A stretch of DNA of 64,000 nt from Karalla daura (lineage: Eukaryota > Chordata > Actinopteri > Chaetodontiformes > Leiognathidae): the NCBI GenBank assembly GCA_029224185.1, contig CM055196.1, positions 7,521,927 to 7,585,926 on the forward strand, written 5' to 3'. The notes beneath the pieces are model-generated. The model saw only the letters and a program-made list of their open reading frames with translations. It searched no databases and was not told where the DNA came from. Positions within the stretch are counted from its first letter, which is position 1; each line of letters starts with the position of its first letter. Shown piece after piece: positions 14,700 to 26,915 of this stretch. A program made the position numbers and the translations under genes.

Positions 14700-15030
14700 G
14701 GTCCATCCATCCATTATCTTTACCCGCTTTGTAGCTTAATGGTGTCACAGGGGTCTACTGGCACCTATCTCCAGCTCACACAGGCAGGGAGCAGGCAGGG
14801 AATACATCCTGGACAGGTCACCAGTTCATCGCAGGGCACATACACACCATTCACTCTCACACACCTAGAAGCAATTTAGAGTCTCCAGTCAACATAAAAG
14901 TGCATGTTCTGGAGGAGGCCACAGGTATCCGGACTAAACCCATGCACACATGGGGAGAACTTGCAAACTCCACACAGAAAGGTCATCGGTCAAGTGAGGA
15001 TTCAAAGCAGGGACCTTGGTGTTGTACGGT
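14700..15030 (+). repeat. Dispersed teleost element, most complete copy
   Basis: It begins CCATCCATCCATTATCTTTACCCGC and continues with 'cctggacaggtcaccag', 'caatttagagtctccag' and 'ggggagaacttgcaaac', then CTCCACACAGAAAGG. This is the most complete copy here of an element found thousands of times in fish genomes. There is no open frame. I do not assign it to a named family from memory. Confidence 0.7.
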
Positions 15031-15932
15031 AACAGGGCTGAACACTCATTCACTATGTAGCTCAACCAAAGTGAGTCTTTGCTTTAGGAAAAATCAAATT
15101 CAATAGAAAATACTAGTCTGTGGAGGAGCAAACTACATAACTGTCATTCTGCTGCGCCTACATATATTTATCAAAAATGGTTCAACACTCACTTATTTTA
15201 ACTTTTGTCATGTGGGTAACTCCAAGGAGTGACTTATCAAAACTGTAACAGTTTGAGAGCATTAATGACATGAAAACAGTCCACCTCTCTGCAGTGATGG
15301 AGCCAGCATGCCGATATCCAGCTCTGATTGTCTGGTTGAAGGTGGTGGAGTACAGGTCTGAGGAGTTAGCCTGCTGCATACTGAGAAGCTCGTGTACCTC
15401 CTCAAGGAATAGTACAACAATTAAAAAGCGCTATGATAGCAAAATATCAATAAACTTGCACTATTGCAATATTTTCACCTCATGTTCAGAACCATTTCCT
15501 CAAACCTGACACTGTCAGCTGTTTTCACTGTGAAAACACCTCAATCTTCCATTTTTCTAATGGATTTTTTTTTTTTTTTGCCTCGTCTGAACACACTTAT
15601 GGGCAAAAACTTTCTTACCATTAATGTCTTCAGTTACTTGCTGATTTTCACATATATTCACTCGCAGCTTTTGCAGATTTTAAATTGATGTCCTTTTTTG
15701 GCTAATTTGACCAAAGTGCAGAGACAGGCGTAAACCAATCCTAGACAACCTGATTATCTGTGGTCATTTTATCTTTTAAGTCATCAATATGAGGCATTTT
15801 ACCCCTGCCATTATTGGTTAGGGCAAGACAGCAAGTTATGTTGTTATAATGATGCCCACGGTCCTCCGTAGAATACACACACACACACATATACAAATTT
15901 TCTATTCTCCAATATCCTGAGGTGCACGCTCA

Positions 15933-15975
<43 letters not shown>

Positions 15976-16140
15976 CCTAAACAACTTTATAACTTATCTC
16001 ACCCCATTCAGCCATGTTAATGGAAGCAGACCGCAGATCCAGCACAGTTTTAAATCCCACTGTTAATTTCCCACTGTTCACTAATGCTTCCCCCCAATTT
16101 ACTAATGCTCCGTTGCCACAAAAGCCACGAGTCAGCAACC

Positions 16141-16184
<44 letters not shown>

Positions 16185-18328
16185 CACACACACATGCACA
16201 GAGGGCACTGTGGCCCATTAAGTGGCATTAGAGCCTCTTTCTAGCAGATTATTCTGACTTCATGGCACCGCAGTAGCATTCCACAGTCACCCTGTAAGAC
16301 TCTAAGTCTCACCACACGTTTTACATCACAAACCACTACTAATGCACTGGTCGCAGTGCTCCAACGTACCGCAGATCATCAAGAGGAGCCTGCTATAAAA
16401 ATTTGTCACTCTGTCTACTTTATTTTGCTCTTCTCTGTGTCACTGGAGCTCCTTCGTAACGTGATTTTCATGGCCTGTTACTGCCCAACTTATGTGGACT
16501 AAGTGGAACTTGGCATGTGACTACTACTTTCCTGTTATCGTTAACTATTAATGTTTTAGATTTTATCACTTGCCTATGCCAAGTGGCCAACTGCCTGGAA
16601 AAAAGACTTGTCTTTGTTTTATCTTTATCTGGAATTATGGCTTTCCTTTTCTGGGATCTGTCTTCACTTTATACCAAAATGTAAACAAGAAAACAATGAG
16701 AACTGTTGTTTACTACACATGATAAAATGTATTTCACTTGGGATAATATTATTAATTTGTGTGTCATATTTGTGTGACATTATTTTAGGTCACTGATACT
16801 TCTTGTATTGTTAGTTTTTGGATGGTTTTTTTATATATTGTCACAGTTTCTATATCACCTGTGCATGCATGTGTAATTAAACAAACAAAACTAATAAATG
16901 TGCATGTTATTATCATGCTAGTTTTTAAGTGTTTGAAATCTTTGTTCACTCAAAAGTCGATCTGACAAAGACTGGGATAGAGTTGAAATACAGCATATTA
17001 AGTTCCACATCAGAGCATCACACTGTCACTGAACAAGGAGCATCTATTGTGCCATGCTGGGAGACGAGTTTGTGTTTTTTCATACATTTCCGATTTCAGT
17101 CAGAATTCAGAAAGGAAAAAGTCACAACTCAAACAAATGATTTTTTTTCTCCATAATCCTCTTCTGCAGGAAAGGATCAGAGGGAGAAGCCAGTTTTCCG
17201 GAACGTTGATTTTGACTTGAAATCCATATCAGGGCTTGAATATGTAACTTTCTCATGCCTGCCTGTGAGTCAGCACTCCACTACTGGCGTGTCCCTTAAC
17301 CACTTGTGGACTGACAACAGACTGTGCAGCCACACATGCAGATCTGAATATTAACACAGTATTTCTCCTCCAATGAAGCTCAGCTTTATTTATGTCACCT
17401 TATTTATGTATTCCACTCCACACCTGATTAATATATCATCACAGAATGAAATTCAAGCCATAAAGCCTAAAAGACAACCCAGCATATTGAGCCAATTTCT
17501 CGTGAGACTGTAAATCATGCATGACAGGAGGAGCTGGCCATCGGTAGACAACCTGTTCTGCCTCCCAGAGCCACAGCTTCCTTATATATTGTAAACACCA
17601 TGTCAAAAAATACAGTATCTTGGGTCATTTATACACAAGAGATTAAACAAAAGGGCAGTGGAACCAAATATAGAGAGGGCGAGTGAGATGGAGAGGGAAC
17701 GAAGGTGTGGTAGTGAGAGAGGAATATTTAAGGGCAGAGTGAATGAGGAGATATGGACAGAATAAGAGGAAGAGAGAGATCCAAGATAAATTATAGCACT
17801 AAAGGCCATCCTCTCTGCCACATACATCACATCTGATTGTGTGTGTGTGTGTGTGCCTCATTGTGTCTGTGTGCGTGCACTTGTCCACGTGTGTGTGTCT
17901 GTTTAATGGAACGGCCACAGGGTTTGTTCTTTATTAAAGTCATTACAAGGACATCTCCCACCCAGCTCGGCACAGAAATCTAAGCATATATTGTTAAGAA
18001 TACAAACACACACACACACACACACACTCGGACACTACACATACAGGCTCCTTGTTCACTTTCCTGTGATACGTACAAATACCTGGTGCAGGGGAGAAAG
18101 TGATAATTAAGATGTGTGTTGGAGTGAATGCTGGATGCTAAATAAGGATTCCTCTAAAATAAAGATTCTGAGGCTTCATGGTCCTCACAGCGTTCAGCCC
18201 ACTCACACGGAGGCTCAGCAGCTTCAGGCTCCTGTTCGGACACACGTGCGGTAAAGATTGGATTAAATTCTGATTGCAGAGGCCGCGGTGAAATCAGAAA
18301 CACGAGTGAGTTCATGGCTTGTGAGGAG

Positions 18329-18364
<36 letters not shown>

Positions 18365-20785
18365 CCATCTGAAAGTGAACTTTAGTGCCATTTGCACCAA
18401 GGCGATGTACCATGCTTGAACCATGTTTGTTTGTATTCGTTTTAGACGCCTCATTATGGTAAGTTTTATAAAGGAAAGCTGTGTTTGCGCGGCTGCCTGA
18501 AGCGGCACGTTGTCTTCACGCCTCCGTGAGACTTCCCTGGTCACAGCATCTTTTCTGCTGTTAAAGCATAGTAGTGTTTCTTGCTCTTCGTCTCTCTGGA
18601 CAAATGCACATTTGAAACTGTCTCACAGCCAATTAAGAATATCTTCCCGATCGTTCAATAATCCTACCTGCTTCATTTCATGCACTTTTACCCCCGCTTG
18701 ATTTCGCATGCGACACATTAATCTGTCTGTGGGCAGTATTGATATGATGGCTGGATTTGCTTGCCTTCCGAGCATGGTTCGATTACTGGGCGAAGGGTCG
18801 ACAGACACTGAAGTCTAATGACTCCCGGCCTCACAGTGGCGACACAACTCTGCAACCTGCTCCGCTCTCTCTTTGAACTGTGTCCCACTCAGATTATGCA
18901 TCTACAAGTTAAGTGTTTCTTTAGTGCACCACACTAAAACTGAGCACTGCGTGTGAGCAGCGTTGTGGTAAATCCTACCTTCATAAAGTTTGCATTGTTT
19001 GCTTTTTGTTGAATTTGTCCCACAGTGGTGTTGATTGTTTTGCTCTCAGTTAGTCAATCCCCAACAACTGAAGGCTTCACCTCTAATTTAATTCCATCAG
19101 CAGAGTAAATGAAAAATACATGAATTGCAGAACATGTTGCTTACATAAGGCTGGAAGTTATCATGCACTTGTCTGTTTGCTACGCTGGGTACCTGGGTTA
19201 CTCAGCAACCGCTCAAGTGACACATGAAATTTGGTGGAAAGATGAAATCCCAATTATGCGAGCGCGCTCTGGGTTTTCTTTTGAAATCACATTGGACGCC
19301 GGCAAAGGAATGTGCTCTTCGAGTGCAGCTCTGGCACCCACGTTCACGCTCTCCTCTTTCAGGGGATCCGGTGTCTCCATCTGGACGAGCAGCTGGGACC
19401 ATCTGCTGCTGCTGACCTGGACAACCTGCCCTGTTAAAGATGCTATAAGATGACTGTTTCTGCCCCACAAGCTGGAACGCCTTCCCACAGCGCCTGAGTG
19501 GGCAGGTGATTAATGCTTATGTCTCAATGATCGTTCGTTTGGCAGAAGGAATTTTCTAAAGACGTTCGGCAGCAGGTGACATCATCTAAAGTTACATAAG
19601 AGACGAATGATGAACGTTTTTCGCTGTTGCTGCTGAGATTGTCTGCCAGGTTGTTTCTGTGCATGTGCAGGAAAATGAGAGCTAAAAGAACCATATTCGT
19701 GTAATGAAGTGTAACCGTTTATTGCATAACTTCCAGGTCTGGTTGAAATCATAAAAATCTGATAAAAGAGTAGAGGATTCCACCAAGATTCAACATCATG
19801 TCAACATGGCTTCAACTAGCACACAAGGATGAAAGATTTTGCTGGCACGCCTGGATTATGTCAAAGTTAGCAGGACAAAAACTGGGATCTAGTAACAGAC
19901 TCATCTCTTCTGCAGCAGAGGATTCTTGAATGTCGTCCCTATTTCAATGAGAATTATTTTTATTATATGAAGAAATATATGAGCTTGTGAAATAGAAATG
20001 CAAAAACCATGTCTTTTTCTGTCTCATTTGATTAATGAGACAGTGCTGTCCAGCCTGCCTGCAGCCTCGGGGCACCTACAGGTCACGCGTCCTGACATCC
20101 ATGAGTCTTGGCATCTGCCAGGGCGAGTCCCCCTGTTAGGATCATGGGCCGAACATCGGCTAACTAATAGGAGCACCACTGTCACATGGGGACCCTCAGC
20201 CCTTGACCTTCATCATCTGTCGGGGGTGTCTAGGTTTCACATATCCTCTTTCAATGATAAGATCCACTGCTGGGAACAGGGAGGGGGACCACACCGAAGG
20301 CAGGGGTGACCAGAGAGTTCACGTATCGGACTGAAAATGGCCACAAGACTCAAGAGGGCCATGGATTATTATTTCATTACTAACCTCTCTCTCACATCTC
20401 TTCCAGTTTGTGTTACATGCTACTCCATTGCTTCTTGGTAGCAGTGGGCTAATTGTTCCATTTTGGGGGGTTATTAGTTACCCTGCTGATGGCACAAAGA
20501 GTTTTCTTATGACCAGAGCCACAGCCATTCACAGATGTAAGAGCAATAACTGGACTTGAATACAGTTCATCCAGGGTGAAGCACGGAGGTCACACATTTT
20601 CTATTTAATCTCCAAAAAGGATTGACTTGCAACGATAAAAATCTATTCCACGTCATTTGCCAATCAAAGCCCATTTATTTGTGTAAAAAAATATAATAAG
20701 AGGTCATTTTTACTTTCACAATCTGATTCTTATCTGGATGAAGCTCTTATTAAACAAACTAGAATGACCTCGCAACTCCGTTGTG
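15031..20785. other. Non-coding block with CA/TG repeats
   Basis: No exon is supported. (CA)n tracts occur at about 15,878-15,893, 15,938-15,973, 16,153-16,182, 18,004-18,028 and 18,331-18,362, with a TG-rich tract at 17,838-17,905. Overlapping open frames at 19,163-19,488 on both strands show no family motif and are treated as chance. Confidence 0.55.
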
Positions 20786-20789
20786 GGAG

Positions 20790-20935
20790 CTCAACTTTCT
20801 GTGTGGAGTTTGGATGTTCTCCCTGCCTCTTTGTGGCTTTTTGTCCAGGTCCTCTGGTTAACTCCCACAGTCCCTACAGATGCATGTTCAGGTCGACTGG
20901 ACACTCTAAATTCTTCCCAGCTGTAAGTGTGAGCA
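20790..20935 (-). repeat. Dispersed teleost element, minus-strand fragment
   Basis: 'tgtgtggagtttggatgttc', 'ctcccacagtccctacagatgc' (split here) and 'gactggacactctaaattc' match the reverse complement of the element seen at 14,700-15,030. It is heavily diverged. Confidence 0.55.
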
Positions 20936-21266
20936 TGTAATGGGGCGATGCTTTGATTCAAGGTCCTTGGACGAAGGTGGGATGAGAACGACACACCCAA
21001 ATCATGCTCCTCACCACCATCACCATCACGGACACTGAACTCGTGTGTAAAGTGAGACCAACCAGCAAAGAGCATTCAGGTCCACGTAGGGTCGTGACCT
21101 GGTGCTCGGTAGCAGGTTTGCAGCTCCTCCAGCATCAATAAGTGAAGTCCCAGCTGCTGGCGCTGAGACTCTTTATTCATCCTGGAGAGACACATCCCGA
21201 GGCTGCAGACTGCTAAACGTCTGCGCTCTGCACCCTGTGATGTTCTTCAGTTACAAACATCTCTGT

Positions 21267-21268
<2 letters not shown>

Positions 21269-21313
<45 letters not shown>
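21269..21313. repeat. (CA)n microsatellite
   Basis: An uninterrupted CA run of about 22 units in non-coding DNA. Confidence 0.95.
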
Positions 21314-21315
<2 letters not shown>

Positions 21316-22363
21316 TACCCTTTGAACTTCAGTATTGATTAGGTTAAGGTCACATACTGTCTCTGTCTGCCTCCTTCTGTCTCTCTCCCTCTTTCACATA
21401 GATACATATTGGGCGAGAGGACTTTTAACCTCAGCTCATAAATTATCCGTATGAATATTTAAGCAGCAGCGAGCAACTGTCTCGCGCCTGGTTTGTGCCT
21501 AGCAGTGTCCCAGACGCAAACGTGCATGTGTGTGTGCGTGTGTGTTTGTGTGTGCGAGCCATAAATTATGTCATCACAGATATTGCATCCAGCACAAAAG
21601 CTGAAAGGTTCACACAATGTGCCATAATCACCATGATAATCAGCATGCATAATTTTTGTTCCTCCTGAGGAGAAAAGCAAACCAGACGGGACTGGGATTT
21701 TGCGGGTGTGGTGGAGGCCGGATTGAGCAACCCCCCCAAGCAGCTTTGTGCCTGTGCTGTCAAAGTAAAGCGTGATGTGACTGACACTAATGCTGCCGTC
21801 TGTGTGACTCCTCTTGGTCAGTGTGCACAGCGTAAGGGTCACCAGCTTTGCTGCGTACAGTAGGTAAAAACTGGGTTTGGAAACTGTTGTCTGTCATTCT
21901 GCTCGATCTGATCCTGAGGCTGCTGACAAGCAGTAGAAAGTCATTAAAGGTGTGATTAATCACAGTCAGACATGTTTCAGTAATAATGCTCCGGCAGACT
22001 GGCAGACGTTGTGCGATGATGCCGACCAGTGCACACTTGGAAAAGGCGCTGTCGCTTCCATTGTTTTTTCATTTCTTGAAGTTGAATGAATAAAACCTGG
22101 CACGTCTTTAATGCTGGCTGTTGCACAGAGCATGAAAACTATTGGGTTTGAATAGAGAGGATGCAGACACAGGATATAAGCCAAACCTTGTAAACTCGAT
22201 TAAATCTGATAGAAAATCAAGTGGGAAGAATGAAAGTTATCGAATCTAGTCAGAAAGTTGCTAGGTTTGCAACCCAGGCTTGGTCTTCAAGAGTCATCTC
22301 AAGCAAACTGTCTGGATTAAAAATCTATATTTATCATCTGTAGCTGCACTGAATAGCTGCACC

Positions 22364-22395
<32 letters not shown>

Positions 22396-22689
22396 AGCCG
22401 CACACACTGCAGACCGGCATGGCCTGGGCCGCTACTTTTCAGCCACGTCAGCTCTGACTCTCCTTGCGCTTTGCCTCGCAGGTTATTTATTTTTCCATAC
22501 TTCATATCCCAAATCTGCCCTGAGTTTCACATCAAAAGCAGCACGTACACACACATGCAACAAACACTCTTCCTATGTGCACCTACACACACATGCATGC
22601 ACACCCGAGCCCTTGTGCCTCATGTATCACTCACTGTAGGCCCTGGAGCTTTATTACAACTGAACCGCTATCCAAACTATCAAGAGGCA

Positions 22690-22691
<2 letters not shown>

Positions 22692-22730
<39 letters not shown>

Positions 22731-22743
22731 CGTGTGTGCGTGC

Positions 22744-22782
<39 letters not shown>
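22692..22782. repeat. (GT)n microsatellite with CG interruptions
   Basis: About 90 bp of GT units interrupted in the middle by several GC steps (tgcgtgcgtg). Long open frames across it are products of the repeat. Confidence 0.95.
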
Positions 22783-22783
<1 letters not shown>

Positions 22784-23484
22784 CTGTGCGCTGCAGGGCT
22801 TGAGGGGGTCATTCAATTTTAATTTGAAATGGGATTTCTCTCTGTCTGCTCAGCAAAACAAAAGCAACAGAACAGAAGAAAGGACCTCAACTCAATTATG
22901 CTTTCATGGTCTTTATGGGGAATTGGCAGGGTGAGCATATTTCTTTGTCTGAATTTCATGTTGTCTTTGATTACAGACACAGCGAAGTTTCACAACGGGG
23001 CGACGGCATCGTTAGCATCTGAGGTAGAGTTACAGAGATGTTTTTCATGAAAAACTGTTGATTTTTATTAGGAGGATATTTGTAGCCTTTACAGATCCTG
23101 GCTAACAATGCAGGAAACTGATACAACATCGAGATGAAACAGAAACTGTGCTTGGGTTTGCTCTAAACAAAAGAGGAAGTTTCCGACCTTCTAAAAAGAA
23201 CCTCTTCAGTGCTTCAATTAATGTTTTCAAGACCTAATCAAGATATTTTTGCTGCGTCTAAGCCCAGCTTTGATTCTTGTTGATGTATTTTTGATACCCG
23301 TCTAACTATTCAAAATAAACTATTAAATACTTGCTAGAATTAAGATAAAATAATCCTTTATTAGTCTTGCAATGGAGAAACAATAAAGCCTGCACACTTG
23401 ATCTGATGCTAGCTCCATTCTGTGGTTTGTCAAAGGCATTAATCACATGTGGAAAATGTGCATCACTTCATTCATGATGGGTTA

Positions 23485-23516
<32 letters not shown>

Positions 23517-25021
23517 CTCAGATTTTGTTCTAAATACTTTTCCTTAAAACCAAAGGCCCCCAGTTTCCTCCCCCAGACCCCAGGAACATGTCATTGGGTG
23601 CTGAACTGAATGTTCTTTACATGCAGAAGGATCAGCCAAAAATAACATTCTCTCTGCTCTTACTTAACAAAACACCGCCCCTTGACTATTGACTGTAAAA
23701 TCTCCAACATCTGTTTAGACTGTGCCTTTCACGGGTGTCAGCAGAAGGTGTGTCCTCACATAAACCCCTGCTGGTTTTTGTGTGATCTGATTTCATTTAG
23801 TGTGGATGTGAAGTAATGTGAACGAGAGAGATCCTGAAAACAGGAAACATCATCATTTTGTCCTCTGAAAAGTGCAGCCTCTGGGATTTTAGTAATTACT
23901 GAGGCAAAAGGCTGGTAAATCAATATGTCCAGATGTTTGGGTTTACATCAGGCCGGTAATTTTTGCTCGAGGAGGTTGGTTGAGTGGGAATAAAACTCCA
24001 GAACCAGCCCTTTTTATTGATTCTGTAGATTTTCATCAACGCACAGAGCTGGGAAGACTGTATACAGACAGTCTGCAGAGTATAGGGACACGGAGTCACT
24101 GACGTTCTCTCTGCAACTTACTTGTATGAAACACATCAGTTAGCAGCCGTAACATGATGCACACGCTTACTTTGCCTCTCTAAAATGGACACCGCGCTTT
24201 TTCTCCAAGGAATGAGAAGCTCACTGAAGCATAGTTTTGTGAGTGGAGAAAAGAAAGAAAGAGGACTGGAGCAAATAATTACAATCAGACCGGGGGCAGG
24301 GTGACACCAGAGACTTCTCTCTCTGACATGTTCCACTCATCTCCTCCTCATGGTGGCAGTGGTGCTGATGTGATTGACCGATCACCCTGCAGCGGCTGAG
24401 CTGGGAGTGCTGCAGTATCCGTGTGATGCTGCTGCCACAGCGTGGGCGGTCTGGAGAAGGACCAGAGGAACCAGTGAGACCGCGTAATAAAGAGGCGATC
24501 AGCCCCAGTTCTGCCAGTGCGATGCTGGGAGACGCTCCAGGGTGTACAAAACACCGCGATGGTCTGAGGCGAGAGAGGTCTGAATCCATCACATCAGCAA
24601 CTCTGGAGACAAGCGTATGTGTGTAGCTGTAACCCTTCACTGCATCAGTCACACAGATCAGCATGTGCCGCCACGTCTGTGATTAATATTCATTTCCCAA
24701 TGATTTATTCAGTCCCCCCCCCCCCCACACACACACACACACACTCCTCCTTTCACCCTGGTGATGAAAAAGATCTTTTCCTTTCGACACATGCTCATTC
24801 ATCTGGGACTTTTTGGTTTCTCTGTACATTAAACAGTAATGATTCAGAATGACTAATGGGAGAGAGGTGTGGCAGACCTTTGTGCACGTGAATGTATGTG
24901 CGTAGCTATACGTGCGATGATTCAGCTTCTCGGCTCCCCGTCTTGTATATGAGGCTGTTTGTTGTGCATTTTAATATTCTCACAGAATCCCCTTATGGCT
25001 GCAGCATGAAACCAGTGATTT

Positions 25022-25173
25022 AGCTCCAGCTCCAGCTCCAGCTCCAGCTCCAGCTCCAGCTCCAGCTCCAGCTCCAGCTCCAGCTCCAGCTCCAGCTCCA
25101 GCTCCAGCTCCAGCTCCAGCTCCAGCTCCAGCTCCAGCTCCAGCTCCAGCTCCAGCTCCAGCTCCAGCTCCAG
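25022..25173. repeat. Pure (AGCTCC)n hexanucleotide tract
   Basis: About 25 uninterrupted AGCTCC units span 152 bp. The minus-strand frame 24,980-25,243 reads through as an alternating Gly-Ala polymer, which is a consequence of the repeat and not evidence of a gene. Its purity suggests recent expansion. Confidence 0.95.
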
Positions 25174-25545
25174 CAGATCTTACCGCAACTGACCATGTCA
25201 ACCAGCAGATGTCACCAGAGAACAGCGTGTCCGAGGTTTTCACAAACAGCTGAGAGACGGTTCAGAGGTCAAATCCACAGGAAATCACAGCACCTTACAA
25301 AAGCTTCCTCCAGACACCATGTCAAGCAGCGGAGATGATCGATGAAGCTTCACTTCGGACACGCAAATGTGTTTGAAAAACAATCAAAACAGTCAGTCAG
25401 TTAAAGAGAACAGGTCATTCCTCAGTGGACAAAATGATGGCAATCAACCAAGCAGCTTTGACTGCTGTATTTCTTTATTAGTATTTTGGTGTATCAGTTA
25501 TCATATTTAATCTGTATTGAATTTCCTCCTCTCTCTCTGTCTATC

Positions 25546-25548
<3 letters not shown>

Positions 25549-25629
<81 letters not shown>
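25549..25629. repeat. (GT)n microsatellite, pure
   Basis: 81 bp of uninterrupted GT, preceded by CT-rich sequence and followed by a short (GGCA)n run. Confidence 0.95.
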
Positions 25630-25632
<3 letters not shown>

Positions 25633-26329
25633 CAGGCAGGCAGGCATACAGGTCTGAATGCCTTGGCTGACAGAGGAGCAGACAGGCTCGTCCACATTCC
25701 AGACGCCCATGTGTTTTGACTGAGAGGAATGCATCTGCCCCACATGACCCGCTGCTGTTCTCAGGTGTAACATATAAACTGTGGTTGTCGCACTACTTAA
25801 GTTTTTAAAGGCATCCATTCAAAGTCAGTCTACAACAATAGGTGACTGTTCTATCCTGCTGGTCCTCACCTCTGGACTCTGTTTTGTTCCCTGTATATGT
25901 CCTTTGTTCTTTTTCAAAATGTATTTTAAGCTTAGAGATTTGGCTAAAATCAGATTATGCATATGTTATTATTTTTAATGCATCACGGGCTTAAAGTTTG
26001 GATTACATTTTTAAATGGACCCCATCTGTGCAATGATAAAAACAGCATAAAAACAAAAGTGACACTTATTACATATAAGAAAGATTATCCAGCTGTAGCT
26101 TCATTGAGTCCCCTTATTAGCACTTTAAGTCAATATATTACCTGACATATGCTGCTTAAAGTTTATTTATTTATTTAGTATTTATTTTGGTATTCCACTG
26201 AGTATTCCATTAATATTGTATTGGTGAATAAGATGTTTCATACTATGACCTGGTGTATGTGAGTATCTATTGTGCATCTCTTTTGACAGCTATGCCTGTT
26301 AGGGCGGATAAGCTGGCAGACGTGCCTGA

Positions 26330-26490
26330 TATTCTCTTCATATTGAACCTTGTCATTGAACTGTTGTGGAATAAAGCTGACATTGTTCGGTCATGGTCAG
26401 GATGGAGGATGTGTGCTTGCCTGGTCCGATATCCTGGGGTTGGCTGATGAGGAAATCCAGTATCCAGTTGCACATGGAGGGAGTTTGTTA
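26330..26490 (-). mobile_element. Decayed LINE reverse-transcriptase fragment
   Basis: On the minus strand a frame reads CNWILDFLISQPQ and then HTSSILT. It resembles the 'C.WI.DFL..RPQ...GNHTSS' block of non-LTR retrotransposon reverse transcriptases. The expected downstream NTGAPQGCVLSP-type motif and the catalytic YADD box are not visible, so this is a short dead fragment. The assignment rests on one motif block. Confidence 0.45.
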
Positions 26491-26749
26491 GCGGTGTTGA
26501 CTTGTTAAACTCTGAGTCGCAGCTGGAACTGAAAACTCACCACAGATGTTGTGACGTCCCGGTCGAGATGTATAGTAGGTCTGAGACTTGAGCCAATCAC
26601 TGTAGATCACCTGAAAAAGTGTCCCTCATCTGGTCAAGAGGGTGCTGTCTCTGTGTGCTTTCTTACTCAAAACATACCTGTAACAAATCTCTTATTAATT
26701 AAATTGATTTTCCACAAATTTGTACAACATCCATCGTCATTGTTTTGAG

Positions 26750-26915
26750 GGCAAGGGCAGAAAGTACTGGTCACCGGTCCACCACAGGACACACACACAT
26801 TGTCTATTCAGAGTCTCCATTCAACCAAAACATGCAACCAACATACTGTGGGAGGAAACCAGAGCAACTGGAAAACCCCCAGGCAGACATGAGGAGAAAC
26901 TTTTCACACAGTTAC
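26750..26915 (+). repeat. Dispersed teleost element, diverged fragment
   Basis: 'ccaccacaggacacacaca', 'tcagagtctccattcaacc' and 'ctgtgggaggaaaccagag' match the middle of the element at 14,700-15,030, in the same orientation. Confidence 0.55.

Noticed and set aside
24980..25243. Gly-Ala repeat protein frame
   Set aside because: Product of the AGCTCC hexanucleotide tract. No promoter, splice or poly(A) context supports a gene.
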